Part shown: positions 33,074-44,014 of the stretch, piece by piece
How positions within the stretch are numbered: position 1 is the first letter of the stretch
Layout: every line of letters starts with the position of its first letter
Origin: Chitinophagaceae bacterium
GTDB lineage: Bacteria; Bacteroidota; Bacteroidia; Chitinophagales; Chitinophagaceae
Direction: 5' to 3'
Assembly (NCBI GenBank): GCA_019638595.1
Contig: JAHBTJ010000009.1
Span: 186,001 to 250,000, forward strand
DNA: 64,000 nucleotides
Program-made: the position numbers and the translations under genes
The notes under the pieces: model-generated
Database searches by the model: none
Seen by the model: only the letters and a program-made list of their open reading frames with translations
Told to the model about the DNA's origin: nothing

Positions 33074-35815
33074 TTATTCCGGCTCAAAGCCAAGCATAAA
33101 GGTAAACCTGGTAGCATCTTTAAAGGTAGCTCCCGGTACGGCTAACCTGTCAAGCCCCAATCCATAATCAAACCCTAACAAACCAAACATAGGCAGGAAG
33201 AACCTGGCGCCCAAACCCACCGAACGGCGGAGGCGGAAGGGGTTCCAGTCTTTAAAATCATACCATCCGTTGGCTGCTTCAAAGAACGCCAACCCGTAAA
33301 TTGTACTGCTGGGGTTAGTGGAGAACGGATAGCGCAGCTCCATTGTATACTTGTTGAATATGGTAAAGAACTTATTGGTTGATTGCTGATCGGGGTTAAT
33401 GGTTGGATCGGAATTATCGTACACAGGATACCCCCTGTGCGCGATGATATCGTACCCTAAAATACCAAAGTTATTGGTCAGCCCTGCATCACCCACCTGG
33501 AAGCGCTCAAACGGAGATATATCCAGGTTTTTGTTGTAACGACCTATAAAGCCGTATTTGGCAGCAAACTTTAACACAAACTGGCGGTTTTTATCTTCCC
33601 CGCCCGGTTTACCCAAAGGCACATACCATTCGCCATTTACACGCCATTTATGGTATTCAACCAATTTGTATTTATCTTCAGATTTAATGCTGTTCACATC
33701 CCTGAACACGGAGTAAGGAGGCGTAAACGCGCCGCTTACCATAAAGCTTGATCCGCCCGTGGGGAAGATCGGCTGATTGATGGACGACCTGGAGAGGGTA
33801 AGCTTCAGGTTAACAATGTTAGAAGTGGCGGTAGATAATCCCGCAAAAAACCCGGGATAGTTTTTCAATTTATACTGCGTAAAATTAAGCGCGTATACCA
33901 GGGTAAAATAATCGTCGGGCCATTTTAACTGTTTGCCTAACGATATAGTAGCGCCCATTGCCCTGAGGTAAGAAGAATCAGCTCTTGCATTGGTATACCG
34001 GTAAGTATAGGGATCCCAGGCATTGGCGTATTTAGAACTGTAAAGGCTCACCGTAAACGAATTGCGTTTTTTACCTCCCAGCCATGGCTCGGTAAAAGAA
34101 AAGTTAGTGGAGCGGAAATAACGACCGTTCGACTGAAAACGCAGGCTCAGCTTTTGCCCGTCGCCGGAAGGCAGCGGGCTCCAGGACGATTTCCTGAAAA
34201 TATTTTTAATAGAGAAGTTATTAAATACCACACCCACCGTACCGGTTAAGCCAATGCCACCGCCCCAGCCGGCGCTCAGCTCCAACTGGTCCGACGATTT
34301 TTCTTCCACGGTATAGTTAATGTCCACCGTCCCATCGTCGGGATTGGGAACAGGATTAATACCTATTTTTTCCTGGTTGAAATAGCCCAGGTTGGCAATT
34401 TCCCTGTTAGAACGGATCAATTGTTCGCGGCTGAACTTTTCGCCGGGCAATGTTCTTAACTCGCGCCTGATCACATGTTCTTTTGTTTTATCGTTACCGG
34501 CAATCGTAACTCTTTTAATGGTAGCCTGCGGACCTTCGGTAATTCTTATTTCGTGGTCAATCGTATCGTTGTATACCGAGGTTTCAACCGGGTCTACCCG
34601 AAAGAACAGGTAGCCGTTATCTGAATACAGGCTGCTGATATCTCCGCCTCCGTCTGCCGTCATTTGCTTACCCAGCTTTTTGTTCAGGGTTTCCAGGTTG
34701 TACGTATCGCCTTTTTTAATGCCGAGTATTACCGTCAGCAGCGAATCAGAGTATTTTGTATTTCCCCTCCAGGTTATATCCCCAAAGTAGTATTTGCGTC
34801 CTTCACTTACCTTTAGGGCCACATTCAAATTTCCCTTGGCGTTGTAAAACACCGTATCATCTTCAATTACCGCATCTCTAAAGCCCAGGGAGTTATAATA
34901 CTCCAGCACTTTTTCTTTATCTTCTTTATACTTTTTTTCGTTGAATTTAGCCGAGCTGAATATTTTAAACCTGAAATACGGATCTAAATAATCAAGTGTT
35001 TTGGTAGGAGAGAGAAATGAGTAGCTGCTTACAAATTCCCGGAATGTGATTTTTTGCTTTTCGCCATAGGGGCCTTTATCATCGGCAGGAAAAAGAGAGA
35101 TCCTGGTTTTTTCCTTGGTACCTTTCATTTGCTTTTTCAGCTTCAGCTCGTTCACGCTTTCATTGCCGTAAAACATGATGTCGTTCACACGTACTTTTCC
35201 TCCCTTGGTTACGATAAAGATAAGATCAACTCCATTGGTATAAGCGGTATCGGGGCGCTCCTGCACTACTACCGATGCTCCCTGGAAACCTTTTTCTATA
35301 TAAAACTTCTGGATGGCTTCTATTGCATTTTGTTTCCGGGCTTCCGTTACCACCTGGCTGGCGGTAATGGCTATTTTTTCTTTCAGATCAGTTGCCTCGG
35401 TTTTTTTAATGCCCCTGAAGATCACTTTAGACAGCCTGGGCCGTTCCACCGCCGCTATCTCCACCCATATCCTGTCGCCTTCCACTTTTGTGATATACAC
35501 TTCTATATCCGCAAATAAATTCTGACCCCATAGCTTTTCAATGGCTTTAGAAAAATTATCTCCGCCGGGTATACGCACTTCATCGCCTACATTGAGGCCC
35601 GATATGGAAGTTACCAGGTTGGGATCAAAATACTGGGTGCCGGTTACCTTTACTTCGGCAATGGTATATCTTTTAGGAATAGACTGATTGAACAATCCCA
35701 TTAAAGCGGGATCCACTGAGGTAGGTGGAAGCGTATCGTTTACCTGTGCGTTAGTTTCGGTTGAGATAAAACTTAATCCAAGTAAAATGGTCAAAAACGT
35801 GCAGATCCTGTGCAT
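33074..35815 (-). CDS. bamA: Outer-membrane protein assembly factor BamA
   Basis: The 913-residue product starts with a signal peptide (cleavage near TNAQ). POTRA repeats follow (about residues 50-420, such as IAEVKVTGTQYFDP and VNDIMFYGNESVNE), then a C-terminal barrel ending FTFMLGFEPE. BamA inserts barrel proteins into the outer membrane. LPFSTNPSSTIYGLAFFEAA-like strands match Bacteroidota BamA. The gene lies between uppS and the two Skp-type chaperone genes, with which it is probably cotranscribed. Confidence 0.95.
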   Translation of the reverse strand: MHRICTFLTILLGLSFISTETNAQVNDTLPPTSVDPALMGLFNQSIPKRYTIAEVKVTGTQYFDPNLVTSISGLNVGDEVRIPGGDNFSKAIEKLWGQNLFADIEVYITKVEGDRIWVEIAAVERPRLSKVIFRGIKKTEATDLKEKIAITASQVVTEARKQNAIEAIQKFYIEKGFQGASVVVQERPDTAYTNGVDLIFIVTKGGKVRVNDIMFYGNESVNELKLKKQMKGTKEKTRISLFPADDKGPYGEKQKITFREFVSSYSFLSPTKTLDYLDPYFRFKIFSSAKFNEKKYKEDKEKVLEYYNSLGFRDAVIEDDTVFYNAKGNLNVALKVSEGRKYYFGDITWRGNTKYSDSLLTVILGIKKGDTYNLETLNKKLGKQMTADGGGDISSLYSDNGYLFFRVDPVETSVYNDTIDHEIRITEGPQATIKRVTIAGNDKTKEHVIRRELRTLPGEKFSREQLIRSNREIANLGYFNQEKIGINPVPNPDDGTVDINYTVEEKSSDQLELSAGWGGGIGLTGTVGVVFNNFSIKNIFRKSSWSPLPSGDGQKLSLRFQSNGRYFRSTNFSFTEPWLGGKKRNSFTVSLYSSKYANAWDPYTYRYTNARADSSYLRAMGATISLGKQLKWPDDYFTLVYALNFTQYKLKNYPGFFAGLSTATSNIVNLKLTLSRSSINQPIFPTGGSSFMVSGAFTPPYSVFRDVNSIKSEDKYKLVEYHKWRVNGEWYVPLGKPGGEDKNRQFVLKFAAKYGFIGRYNKNLDISPFERFQVGDAGLTNNFGILGYDIIAHRGYPVYDNSDPTINPDQQSTNKFFTIFNKYTMELRYPFSTNPSSTIYGLAFFEAANGWYDFKDWNPFRLRRSVGLGARFFLPMFGLLGFDYGLGLDRLAVPGATFKDATRFTFMLGFEPE

Positions 35816-35891
35816 CCTTTTTTAAGTTTCGCCCGGCAAATTAACGGGATTAAATGAAATGGTTTGTTAAAAGACAATTGGTTTAAATTGG

Positions 35892-36656
35892 CTAAAGAGC
35901 GTCTGTAGCGGTTTCCTGTTGAATTTGCTCACCGGTTTTACCGAATCTCCTTTCGCGTTGCTGAAAGTTCAAAATAGCTTTATACAGGTCTGCTTTCCTG
36001 AAATCGGGCCAACGGGTATCGGTAAAATATAATTCTGCATATGCTAACTGGTATAATAAAAAATTACTGATCCGGTATTCACCGCTTGTTCGTATCATCA
36101 ATTCCGGGTCGGGAAAAGCGCTGGTATTAAGGTAGTTTCTCAAAGTATCCTGGTTAATATCGCCGGGTTGTATTTTCCCGTTTTTCACATCTGTTGCAAT
36201 GTGCTGTACCGCTGTAACCAGCTCCCACCGCGAGCTGTAACTCAATGCTATAATAAGCGTTAGCCCCGTATTGGTGCGTGTAAGCTCAACAGCCTCCAGC
36301 AGCTCTTTATAGGCATATTCGGGCAACATGCTGATGTTGCCGATGGTTTGCAGCTTAATATTGTTTTTATTAAGCGTTGGCACTTCCTTTCGTATCGTTT
36401 CGGCCAGCAGTGCCATTAAGCCGCTTACTTCTTCCTCGGGCCTGTCCCAGTTTTCGGTACTGAAAGCGTACAGGGTAAGGTAGGAGATGCCGAGTTCAGC
36501 GCAGCCTTCTACCGTATCGCGCACGCTCTGCACACCCTGGTAATGGCCAAACAGGCGGTTCTCACCTTTTTCCTTTGCCCACCGCCCGTTACCATCCATA
36601 ATAATAGCTATATGGAGCGGTAAACGGGTTTTATCTATTACTGGCAAATCCGGCAT
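35892..36656 (-). CDS. uppS: Isoprenyl transferase (undecaprenyl diphosphate synthase)
   Basis: The catalytic block HIAIIMDGNGRWAKEKG contains D21. YAFSTENWDRP and PDPELMIRTSGEYRISNFL are the further substrate-binding blocks. The enzyme makes the C55 lipid carrier for cell-wall building. The length of 254 residues is typical. It heads the uppS-bamA-ompH-ompH run, a usual Bacteroidota order that couples envelope lipid and barrel assembly. Confidence 0.95.
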   Translation of the reverse strand: MPDLPVIDKTRLPLHIAIIMDGNGRWAKEKGENRLFGHYQGVQSVRDTVEGCAELGISYLTLYAFSTENWDRPEEEVSGLMALLAETIRKEVPTLNKNNIKLQTIGNISMLPEYAYKELLEAVELTRTNTGLTLIIALSYSSRWELVTAVQHIATDVKNGKIQPGDINQDTLRNYLNTSAFPDPELMIRTSGEYRISNFLLYQLAYAELYFTDTRWPDFRKADLYKAILNFQQRERRFGKTGEQIQQETATDAL

Positions 36657-36785
36657 TACAACTTAATTTAAAAAAGCCAGACAGGGTCTGACTTCGGCGC
36701 AAAGATATAAATATTATAGTATGTCGCTTTATTTTAGTTGGATAATCCCCCGGAAATTGAAATTTTATATACCAGCAACCCCTTA

Positions 36786-37439
36786 TTACATAGGAGCGGG
36801 TTTTGCATGTTTCTTGTAATAAAGGCATGCCGGTCGCAATCCGCACGCCCCGCATTTAGGGTTCCGGGCAACGCATATATACCTGCCGTGCAAAATAAGC
36901 CAGTGATGCGCTTTATGAACCAGGTGAACAGGTATATGCTTAATAAGCTGTTTTTCTGTAGCCAAAGGCGTTTTGGCATTGGTGGTAAGACCGATGCGGG
37001 CCGAAACCCGGAATACATGCGTATCTACCGCCATATTAGGCTGCTGGTCAATAACCGAGGTAATTACATTGGCCGTTTTTCTGCCCACCCCTGGCAATTG
37101 TACCAATTCATTTACGGTAAGAGGAACCTGCCCGCTGAACCGGTCAACCAGCATATTAGCCATGCCAATTAAATGTTTTGTTTTGTTGTTGGGATAGGAA
37201 ATGCTTTTTATGAGCGGAAAAACATCTTCAAAGCCGGCTTTTGCCAGCGATGGGGGATCGGGATATTTTTGAAATATAGCCGGTGTGGTAAGATTCACCC
37301 TTTTATCGGTACACTGGGCCGATAAAATTACAGCTACCAGTAATTGATAAGGGCTATCGTAAATTAATTCGGTTTCTGCTTCGGGAGCATGCTCCTGGAA
37401 CCATTGGAGCACAAACGCGTAACGCTCTTTTTTTGTCAT
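36786..37439 (-). CDS. nth: Endonuclease III
   Basis: The start is placed at 37439 (MTKKERYAFVLQWF). The helix-hairpin-helix LPGVGRKTA carries catalytic K121, and VDTHVFRV carries D139, corresponding to K120/D138 of the E. coli enzyme. The C terminus has the [4Fe-4S] pattern C-x6-C-x2-C-x5-C (CVARNPKCGACGLRPAC). The enzyme removes oxidised pyrimidines in base-excision repair. The 77-aa gene lies 47 bases upstream. Confidence 0.95.
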   Translation of the reverse strand: MTKKERYAFVLQWFQEHAPEAETELIYDSPYQLLVAVILSAQCTDKRVNLTTPAIFQKYPDPPSLAKAGFEDVFPLIKSISYPNNKTKHLIGMANMLVDRFSGQVPLTVNELVQLPGVGRKTANVITSVIDQQPNMAVDTHVFRVSARIGLTTNAKTPLATEKQLIKHIPVHLVHKAHHWLILHGRYICVARNPKCGACGLRPACLYYKKHAKPAPM

Positions 37440-37486
37440 TGGGAAATTTGATCTCAACAACGAAAATACGTTAACCCCTGGTTATT

Positions 37487-37720
37487 TCAGTGCTGTTCAA
37501 TTTCTTTGCTTACACCGGCGTATGCGAGTATAGATTGTATTGCGGAAGGACGTGGAGAAAATTTAATGGTATTGAGGCCTTCCATAGCATTCTTCAACAC
37601 TTCAAACTTTTCACGGAGCGACCAATCCGTATCCAGGGCAAGCTGTATCGCTGCTGTTTCCTCTGCTGTAGTTTCTTTGTACAGGAATCGTATCATGTTT
37701 TCGGGTGTATAAATATCCAT
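37487..37720 (-). CDS. Conserved hypothetical protein, 77 aa
   Basis: The product is helical (ETTAEETAAIQLALDTDWSL, EKFEVLKNAMEGLNTI) with no membrane segment. It resembles the short zinc-finger-less anti-sigma-like proteins found upstream of nth in Bacteroidota, but no zinc ligands are present. It probably shares a transcript with nth. The function is unknown. Confidence 0.6.
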   Translation of the reverse strand: MDIYTPENMIRFLYKETTAEETAAIQLALDTDWSLREKFEVLKNAMEGLNTIKFSPRPSAIQSILAYAGVSKEIEQH

Positions 37721-37889
37721 GCGCTATCCATTTAGAATTGGTGAACAATTCAAATAACAAATAATAACGGTTTTGAGGATATGCAGATTTTAATACGGAT
37801 CAAAGGTGTTTCGTCAAGGGGGGATAGAGTTATCCTTATTAAACGGCGTTCGGCAAATTATATTGTAACGGGTGAAAAAAAGAAAGAAA

Positions 37890-39601
<1,712 letters not shown>

Positions 39602-39643
39602 CTAATAATGCAGGTAATTGCTATACAGCAGGAAGCATTCGTT

Positions 39644-40552
39644 TTAATTTCCCGTTAGCTCCCTGAATACAGACTCCAGGCTTTGGGTTCCGCTTTGCAG
39701 GGATACTATATTCAATTGATGACGAAGCGCGGTTTCCAGTAACTGCCGCCTGGTATTTTCGGGATGGGTGGTGTAAAACTGATAATGGCTGTCGGACAGT
39801 TGCTCAATGCCGGTAATATCGGTCATATCTTCGAAAACGTTCCCGGATACGGGAGCTGAAAACTGTACGGTAACATGATGCTTATCGCGGTTTCCCGACT
39901 GGAGATTGGAAACGGTATCATCGGCTACCAGGGCGCCTTTATTGATAATTACGACCCTGTTACATACCGCTTCTACTTCCTGCAAAATATGCGACGAAAA
40001 AAGGACCGTTTTGTGTTGTCCCTGCCGGCGTATTACTTCTCTTATTTCGCTTATCTGGTTAGGGTCAAGCCCGGTGGTAGGCTCGTCTAATATCAATACC
40101 TCGGGATCGTGCACCAGCGCGGCGGCCAAGCCTACACGCTGCTTATACCCCTTAGACAATTGCCCGATCTTCTTTTTTGATTCAGGCGTTAATCCTACCA
40201 GGTCTATAACACGGCTTATAGCGGTGCTTCGCTGTGCTACTTTATGAATATCGGCAATAAAGCCCAGGTATTCCTTTACATACATGTCGTAATACAAAGG
40301 GTTTGATTCAGGCAGGTAGCCGATTTTTTTCTTTGTTTCATGGGGATTGGCAGCCACATTCATTCCACAAACAAAAGCCTCGCCGGCGGTGGGGGCGAGA
40401 TACCCTGTCAGTATTTTCATGGTAGTTGATTTGCCGGCTCCGTTGGGGCCCAGGAAACCAACGATCTCTCCCTGCTTTACAGCAAATGAAATATTATTGA
40501 CGGCTTTTTGCTCGCCATATACCTTCAGGAGATTTTTTACTTCGATAGACAT
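39644..40552 (-). CDS. gldA: Gliding-motility-type ABC transporter ATPase GldA
   Basis: Walker A (GPNGAGKST, residues 35-43), Q-loop region (GYLPESNPLYYDM), signature LSKGYKQR and Walker B LILDEPTTGLD are all intact. The C-terminal 80 residues (HHVTVQFSAPVSG onward) match GldA rather than generic ABC ATPases. GldA works with the membrane proteins GldF and GldG in gliding. Those genes are not adjacent here. The annotation does not prove that the organism glides. Confidence 0.85.
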   Translation of the reverse strand: MSIEVKNLLKVYGEQKAVNNISFAVKQGEIVGFLGPNGAGKSTTMKILTGYLAPTAGEAFVCGMNVAANPHETKKKIGYLPESNPLYYDMYVKEYLGFIADIHKVAQRSTAISRVIDLVGLTPESKKKIGQLSKGYKQRVGLAAALVHDPEVLILDEPTTGLDPNQISEIREVIRRQGQHKTVLFSSHILQEVEAVCNRVVIINKGALVADDTVSNLQSGNRDKHHVTVQFSAPVSGNVFEDMTDITGIEQLSDSHYQFYTTHPENTRRQLLETALRHQLNIVSLQSGTQSLESVFRELTGN

Positions 40553-40581
40553 TCAACAAAAATAGGAAGTCCGGGATATTT

Positions 40582-40797
40582 TTACCGCCTGTACTCATCT
40601 TTCCAGGCGTACCATCCAAAAATAAGCATTCCCACGGCTATGGGTATAGCTACTGCTACAAAAACGCCCCATTGTATCTTAGTGTCAATTACCGGGTGTT
40701 GTGCTATTTCGCTTGCCGCCGTTTTTATGAGATAAAATATTGACAGCGGAGCCAGCAGCATCCAAACCACTCCCATCCATTTTCTTAACAGGTTCAT
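40582..40797 (-). CDS. DUF6814 small membrane protein
   Basis: Two membrane segments, WMGVVWMLLAPLSIFYLI and VFVAVAIPIAVGMLIFGWYA, and a C-terminal WKDEYRR match DUF6814. The family accompanies MHS-type MFS transporters in Bacteroidota, as here (78 bases downstream of the transporter). It may be a small subunit or regulator of the transporter. That is inference from gene order. Confidence 0.75.
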   Translation of the reverse strand: MNLLRKWMGVVWMLLAPLSIFYLIKTAASEIAQHPVIDTKIQWGVFVAVAIPIAVGMLIFGWYAWKDEYRR

Positions 40798-40830
40798 CAG
40801 GAATATTTTTTTTAGTTATGAATAAGGTGT

Positions 40831-40864
40831 AAGGTATAGGGTATAGGGGAATACCCTATGCCTT
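40831..40864. terminator. Stem-loop between transporter and DUF6814 gene
   Basis: AAGGTATAGGGTAT and ATACCCTATGCCTT form a 14-base stem with one mismatch and a 6-base loop. It has no clear T-tract on the minus strand, so it may be an attenuating or mRNA-processing hairpin between the two genes. Confidence 0.45.
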
Positions 40865-40874
40865 ACTCCTTCTC

Positions 40875-42410
40875 TTAGTCACTTACATCGGGATCTATTT
40901 TATTACTCACATACAATACACCTATTACAAAACATACCGCCGAAATAATGATCGGGTACATCAGCCCTACCAGCTTATCGTCCGTATTGATAGTAGTTAG
41001 CAGCAATGCAATAAAAGGAGTAAGGCCGCCAAATACGCCATTGCCTATATGATAGGGCAACGACATGGACGTATAACGTATACGGGTAGGGAATAACTCA
41101 ACCAGGAAAGCGGCTATAGGGCCGTATACCATGGTTACAAAAATTACCTGGATAAATACCAGCCCTACAAATTTCCAATAACCTGCCGGGGATAATTTTC
41201 TATCAATATAGGTAACCGGGCCATGAGCTACCGCTTTGGAAGCATCCGAAAAGCTGGTATCAATCGCTTTTTGCGTGCAGGCGGAACCGTCTGTAAAAGT
41301 TTTTAGGGTGGTCGTAGTCGTTATTATACGGTCATCCAGCTTTTCTGTTTTTACAACAGGAGCAGCTTCTGTTGCTATTGATTTTGCCTGGTAAACAGCG
41401 TTCTCTGTCTCCGCCAGGAATTGCCTGTAAATAGGCTTATAGAACACAATTGCCAGCAGCATGCCAGTCAGCATGATCCATTTTCTGCCTACTTTATCGC
41501 TCCACGAACCAAATACAACAAAAAAAGGAGTAGCAAATAAGATGGCCCATATTAAGATGGTACGGGATTGTTCAAAGTCTACTTTACAAATCGTTTCAAT
41601 AAAGCTCTGCGCGTAAAACTGCCCGGTATACCATACCACACCCTGCCCCATGGTAGCGCCGAACAATGCCAGCAGCACCATTTTCAGGTTGGTTTTATGC
41701 CCAAAGCTTTCTTTAAGCGGATTAACAGAAACCCGGCCTTCCGATTTAAGCCTGGAAAACAAGGGCGATTCGTTCATCTTCAGCCTTATATATACAGAAA
41801 CGCCTACCAGCAATATAGATACAATAAAAGGGATACGCCAGCCCCAGTCATTGAACTTCCGGATAGATACCTGTATATCGGCGTCCAGTCCATGACGTAC
41901 AAGAAGTATTACGCCAAGGGAAACAAATAACCCCAGCGTAGCGGTAGTCTGGATCCAGGAAGTAAAAAATCCCCTGCGGTCAGGCGGCGCGTGTTCTGCC
42001 ACATAGGTGGCAGCCCCGCCATATTCGCCCCCCAGGGCAAGTCCCTGCAACAAACGCAGTAACAATACTATTACAGGCGCTGCAAAGCCAATGCTTTCGT
42101 AAGAAGGTACCAATCCTATGGCGAATGTAGATCCACCCATTAAAATAAGTGTGAGCAGGAAGGTATACTTTCTTCCTACCAGGTCGCCCAGCCTGCCAAA
42201 AACAAGCGCGCCGAATGGACGCACAATAAAGCCGGCCGCAAAAGTGGCAAGTGTTGACAGTAACGCGGCTGTTGGGTTGGTTTTAGGGAAAAACTGGTTG
42301 GCGATAACCGTAGCTAAACTCCCGAAAATGTAAAAATCATACCATTCTATAAGAGTGCCTACCGATGATGCGCCTATTACCTTCCAGATACCTTTGGTTG
42401 AATTAGACAT
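40875..42410 (-). CDS. MFS transporter, metabolite:H+ symporter (MHS) type
   Basis: The start at 42410 (MSNSTKGIWKVIGASSVGT) leads into the first helix (LIEWYDFYIFGSL). RFGALVFGRLGDLVGRKYTF and GLALGGEYGGAATYVAEH are MHS/MFS signatures. Twelve helices are expected. An extra hydrophilic loop of about 80 residues between helices 8 and 9 (AETENAVYQAKSIATEAAPV to LSPAGYWK) is also seen in Bacteroidota relatives. The substrate is probably an organic acid. The gene follows an OxyR-type regulator by 30 bases and precedes DUF6814. Confidence 0.85.
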   Translation of the reverse strand: MSNSTKGIWKVIGASSVGTLIEWYDFYIFGSLATVIANQFFPKTNPTAALLSTLATFAAGFIVRPFGALVFGRLGDLVGRKYTFLLTLILMGGSTFAIGLVPSYESIGFAAPVIVLLLRLLQGLALGGEYGGAATYVAEHAPPDRRGFFTSWIQTTATLGLFVSLGVILLVRHGLDADIQVSIRKFNDWGWRIPFIVSILLVGVSVYIRLKMNESPLFSRLKSEGRVSVNPLKESFGHKTNLKMVLLALFGATMGQGVVWYTGQFYAQSFIETICKVDFEQSRTILIWAILFATPFFVVFGSWSDKVGRKWIMLTGMLLAIVFYKPIYRQFLAETENAVYQAKSIATEAAPVVKTEKLDDRIITTTTTLKTFTDGSACTQKAIDTSFSDASKAVAHGPVTYIDRKLSPAGYWKFVGLVFIQVIFVTMVYGPIAAFLVELFPTRIRYTSMSLPYHIGNGVFGGLTPFIALLLTTINTDDKLVGLMYPIIISAVCFVIGVLYVSNKIDPDVSD

Positions 42411-42440
42411 GGATGCAAGCAAATTAAAGCTTCAATATAC

Positions 42441-43376
42441 TTATATCTGCAAAACATTGGCAGGTTTATTCCTTTTAATTTTTTCCGGGATATTTGCAAT
42501 GATCTCCTGCTTCAATGCGTCAATCAGCCTTTTTTTTATAAAATCTCTTTGCACCACCAGGCTTACCTCCCGTGCCGGCGCCGGGCTTTTGAAATGCCGG
42601 ATCAACTGCATTTGCCCGGCAGGCATATCCAGTGTTGCCAGCTCGGGCAAAATGGTAATGCCATCATTCAGGTCTACCATTCGCCTCAGCGTTTCAATGC
42701 TTCCTGTTGCATAATCAAAATGACTACCAACGGTACTCATTTTACGCAGCTCACAAAGGTTTTCAATCTGGCTGCGAAAACAGTGTCCTTCCTCCAGCAA
42801 CCAAAGCTTATCCGGATCAATATCTTTTGCCAGTACATATTGCTTTTTGTACAGCACATTTTTTTTCGATACATACAGCATCAATTCTTCATAAAACAAC
42901 ACATGCTCCTTAATGCCCTTGTGCTGCAACGGGGTAATTAATATACCGGCGTCAATGCTGCCTTCCTGCAAATGGCGGATGATCATATCCGTAGTCATTT
43001 CGCTTACTACCAGTTTTACCTGTGCGTATTTATTAGAGAACTGCTGAATAAACAGGGGTAATAAATAAGGAGCCAGCGTTGGAATAATGCCGATCCTGAG
43101 CTCGCCGGTTAAAATACCTTTTTTGTGCTGTATCAGGTCCTGTAAAGCATCGCGTTGCCGTATTATATTTTTTGCCTGCGCCAGCACCTCCAGCCCTGTT
43201 TCCGTAAGCATTACAGGCTGCTTGCTGCGGTCAAAAATAATAATGCCCAGTTCTTCTTCCAGCTTTTGGATTTGCATACTAAGGGTTGGCTGCGTAACAT
43301 GGCAATGATCGGCGGCCAGGGTAAAATGCCTGTAGGTATCCAAAGCTATAATATATTCAAGCTGTGTAAAGGTCAT
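42441..43376 (-). CDS. oxyR: OxyR-type LysR-family regulator (peroxide sensor)
   Basis: The start at 43376 (MTFTQLEYIIALDTYRHFTL) opens the LysR winged HTH. The effector domain contains EEGHCFRSQIENLCELR with cysteines exactly at 199 and 208, the redox pair numbering of E. coli OxyR. This supports direct peroxide sensing by a disulfide. The distance between the cysteines and the flanking GHC are conserved. It is transcribed in the same direction as the MFS gene, 30 bases away, so the pair may be coexpressed. Confidence 0.9.
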   Translation of the reverse strand: MTFTQLEYIIALDTYRHFTLAADHCHVTQPTLSMQIQKLEEELGIIIFDRSKQPVMLTETGLEVLAQAKNIIRQRDALQDLIQHKKGILTGELRIGIIPTLAPYLLPLFIQQFSNKYAQVKLVVSEMTTDMIIRHLQEGSIDAGILITPLQHKGIKEHVLFYEELMLYVSKKNVLYKKQYVLAKDIDPDKLWLLEEGHCFRSQIENLCELRKMSTVGSHFDYATGSIETLRRMVDLNDGITILPELATLDMPAGQMQLIRHFKSPAPAREVSLVVQRDFIKKRLIDALKQEIIANIPEKIKRNKPANVLQI

Positions 43377-43575
43377 TATAGATATAATAGATATAAATAT
43401 GAAATTAATCAACTTTTGCAATAGGGCATACCGGCGCATTTCAAATTTGGCAGGGATGAACAGGTCATAAGAAAGTAAACTATACCTGATACCGTATTAA
43501 GGAGCCGGCCTGCACGGTCATCCTTTTATTTTTTAGCAGCGTAAAGAAGCATATCCATTCCGCGCCATTAAGCAT

Positions 43576-43604
43576 AAAAAAACCCGGCACTAGAAAATGC
43601 CGGG
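43576..43604 (-). terminator. Intrinsic terminator of the 71-aa gene
   Basis: CCCGGCA and TGCCGGG pair around CTAGAAAA. On the minus strand the stem is followed by a long T-run. Confidence 0.85.
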
Positions 43605-43640
43605 CATCTTGTGTAGATTTTTTCTATACCCTTTATCTAT

Positions 43641-43853
43641 TTAATGTCCCAAAGCTAATAAATGTCTTGTTAAGGATTCCAAAAAAGGGAGGTCTAATTG
43701 ATTTTTTTTCGCATTTATTTCAACCATCTCTTCTGTTGCCGGTATGCTTTTCGTAGTTTTTAAGCGCTTATACTGTTTTGCAGAGCTGAAAATCAATACA
43801 CTCACTGTAATTATAATGAAGGCAGCGGCAATTATATTGAGCTTCTTTTTCAT
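43641..43853 (-). CDS. Small single-pass membrane protein, 70 aa
   Basis: The start is placed at 43853 (MKKKLNIIAAAFIIITVSVL). A single hydrophobic helix is followed by a polar region with many Lys (KQYKRLKTTKSIP) and a C-terminal helix (LPFLESLTRHLLALGH). No family is recognised. A strong terminator follows, so it is a monocistronic gene. The N terminus could be a signal anchor. Confidence 0.5.
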   Translation of the reverse strand: MKKKLNIIAAAFIIITVSVLIFSSAKQYKRLKTTKSIPATEEMVEINAKKNQLDLPFLESLTRHLLALGH

Positions 43854-43985
43854 ATTTGAAAACAAAATTATATTTCAGATTAGCTTTTTTATAAATACCT
43901 GGTGTAAATAACTGTTAAACTGCTTTGAATTAGACGCATTAGCAGATAAAATGTTACAGGTGCCTTTATTATTTTAAAAACCACG

Positions 43986-43993
43986 TAGGTTTG
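43986..43993 (+). promoter_or_regulatory. -7 box of kbl
   Basis: TAGGTTTG fits TAnnTTTG and lies 22 bases upstream of the kbl ATG, giving a short leader. Confidence 0.6.
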
Positions 43994-44014
43994 TGCCCGC
44001 TAAACGCATTTACC

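Noticed and set aside
36786-37018. Overlapping long frames antisense to nth, eno, ABC-F and bamA
   Set aside because: They follow the codon structure of clearly real genes on the other strand and show no family signature or start context.
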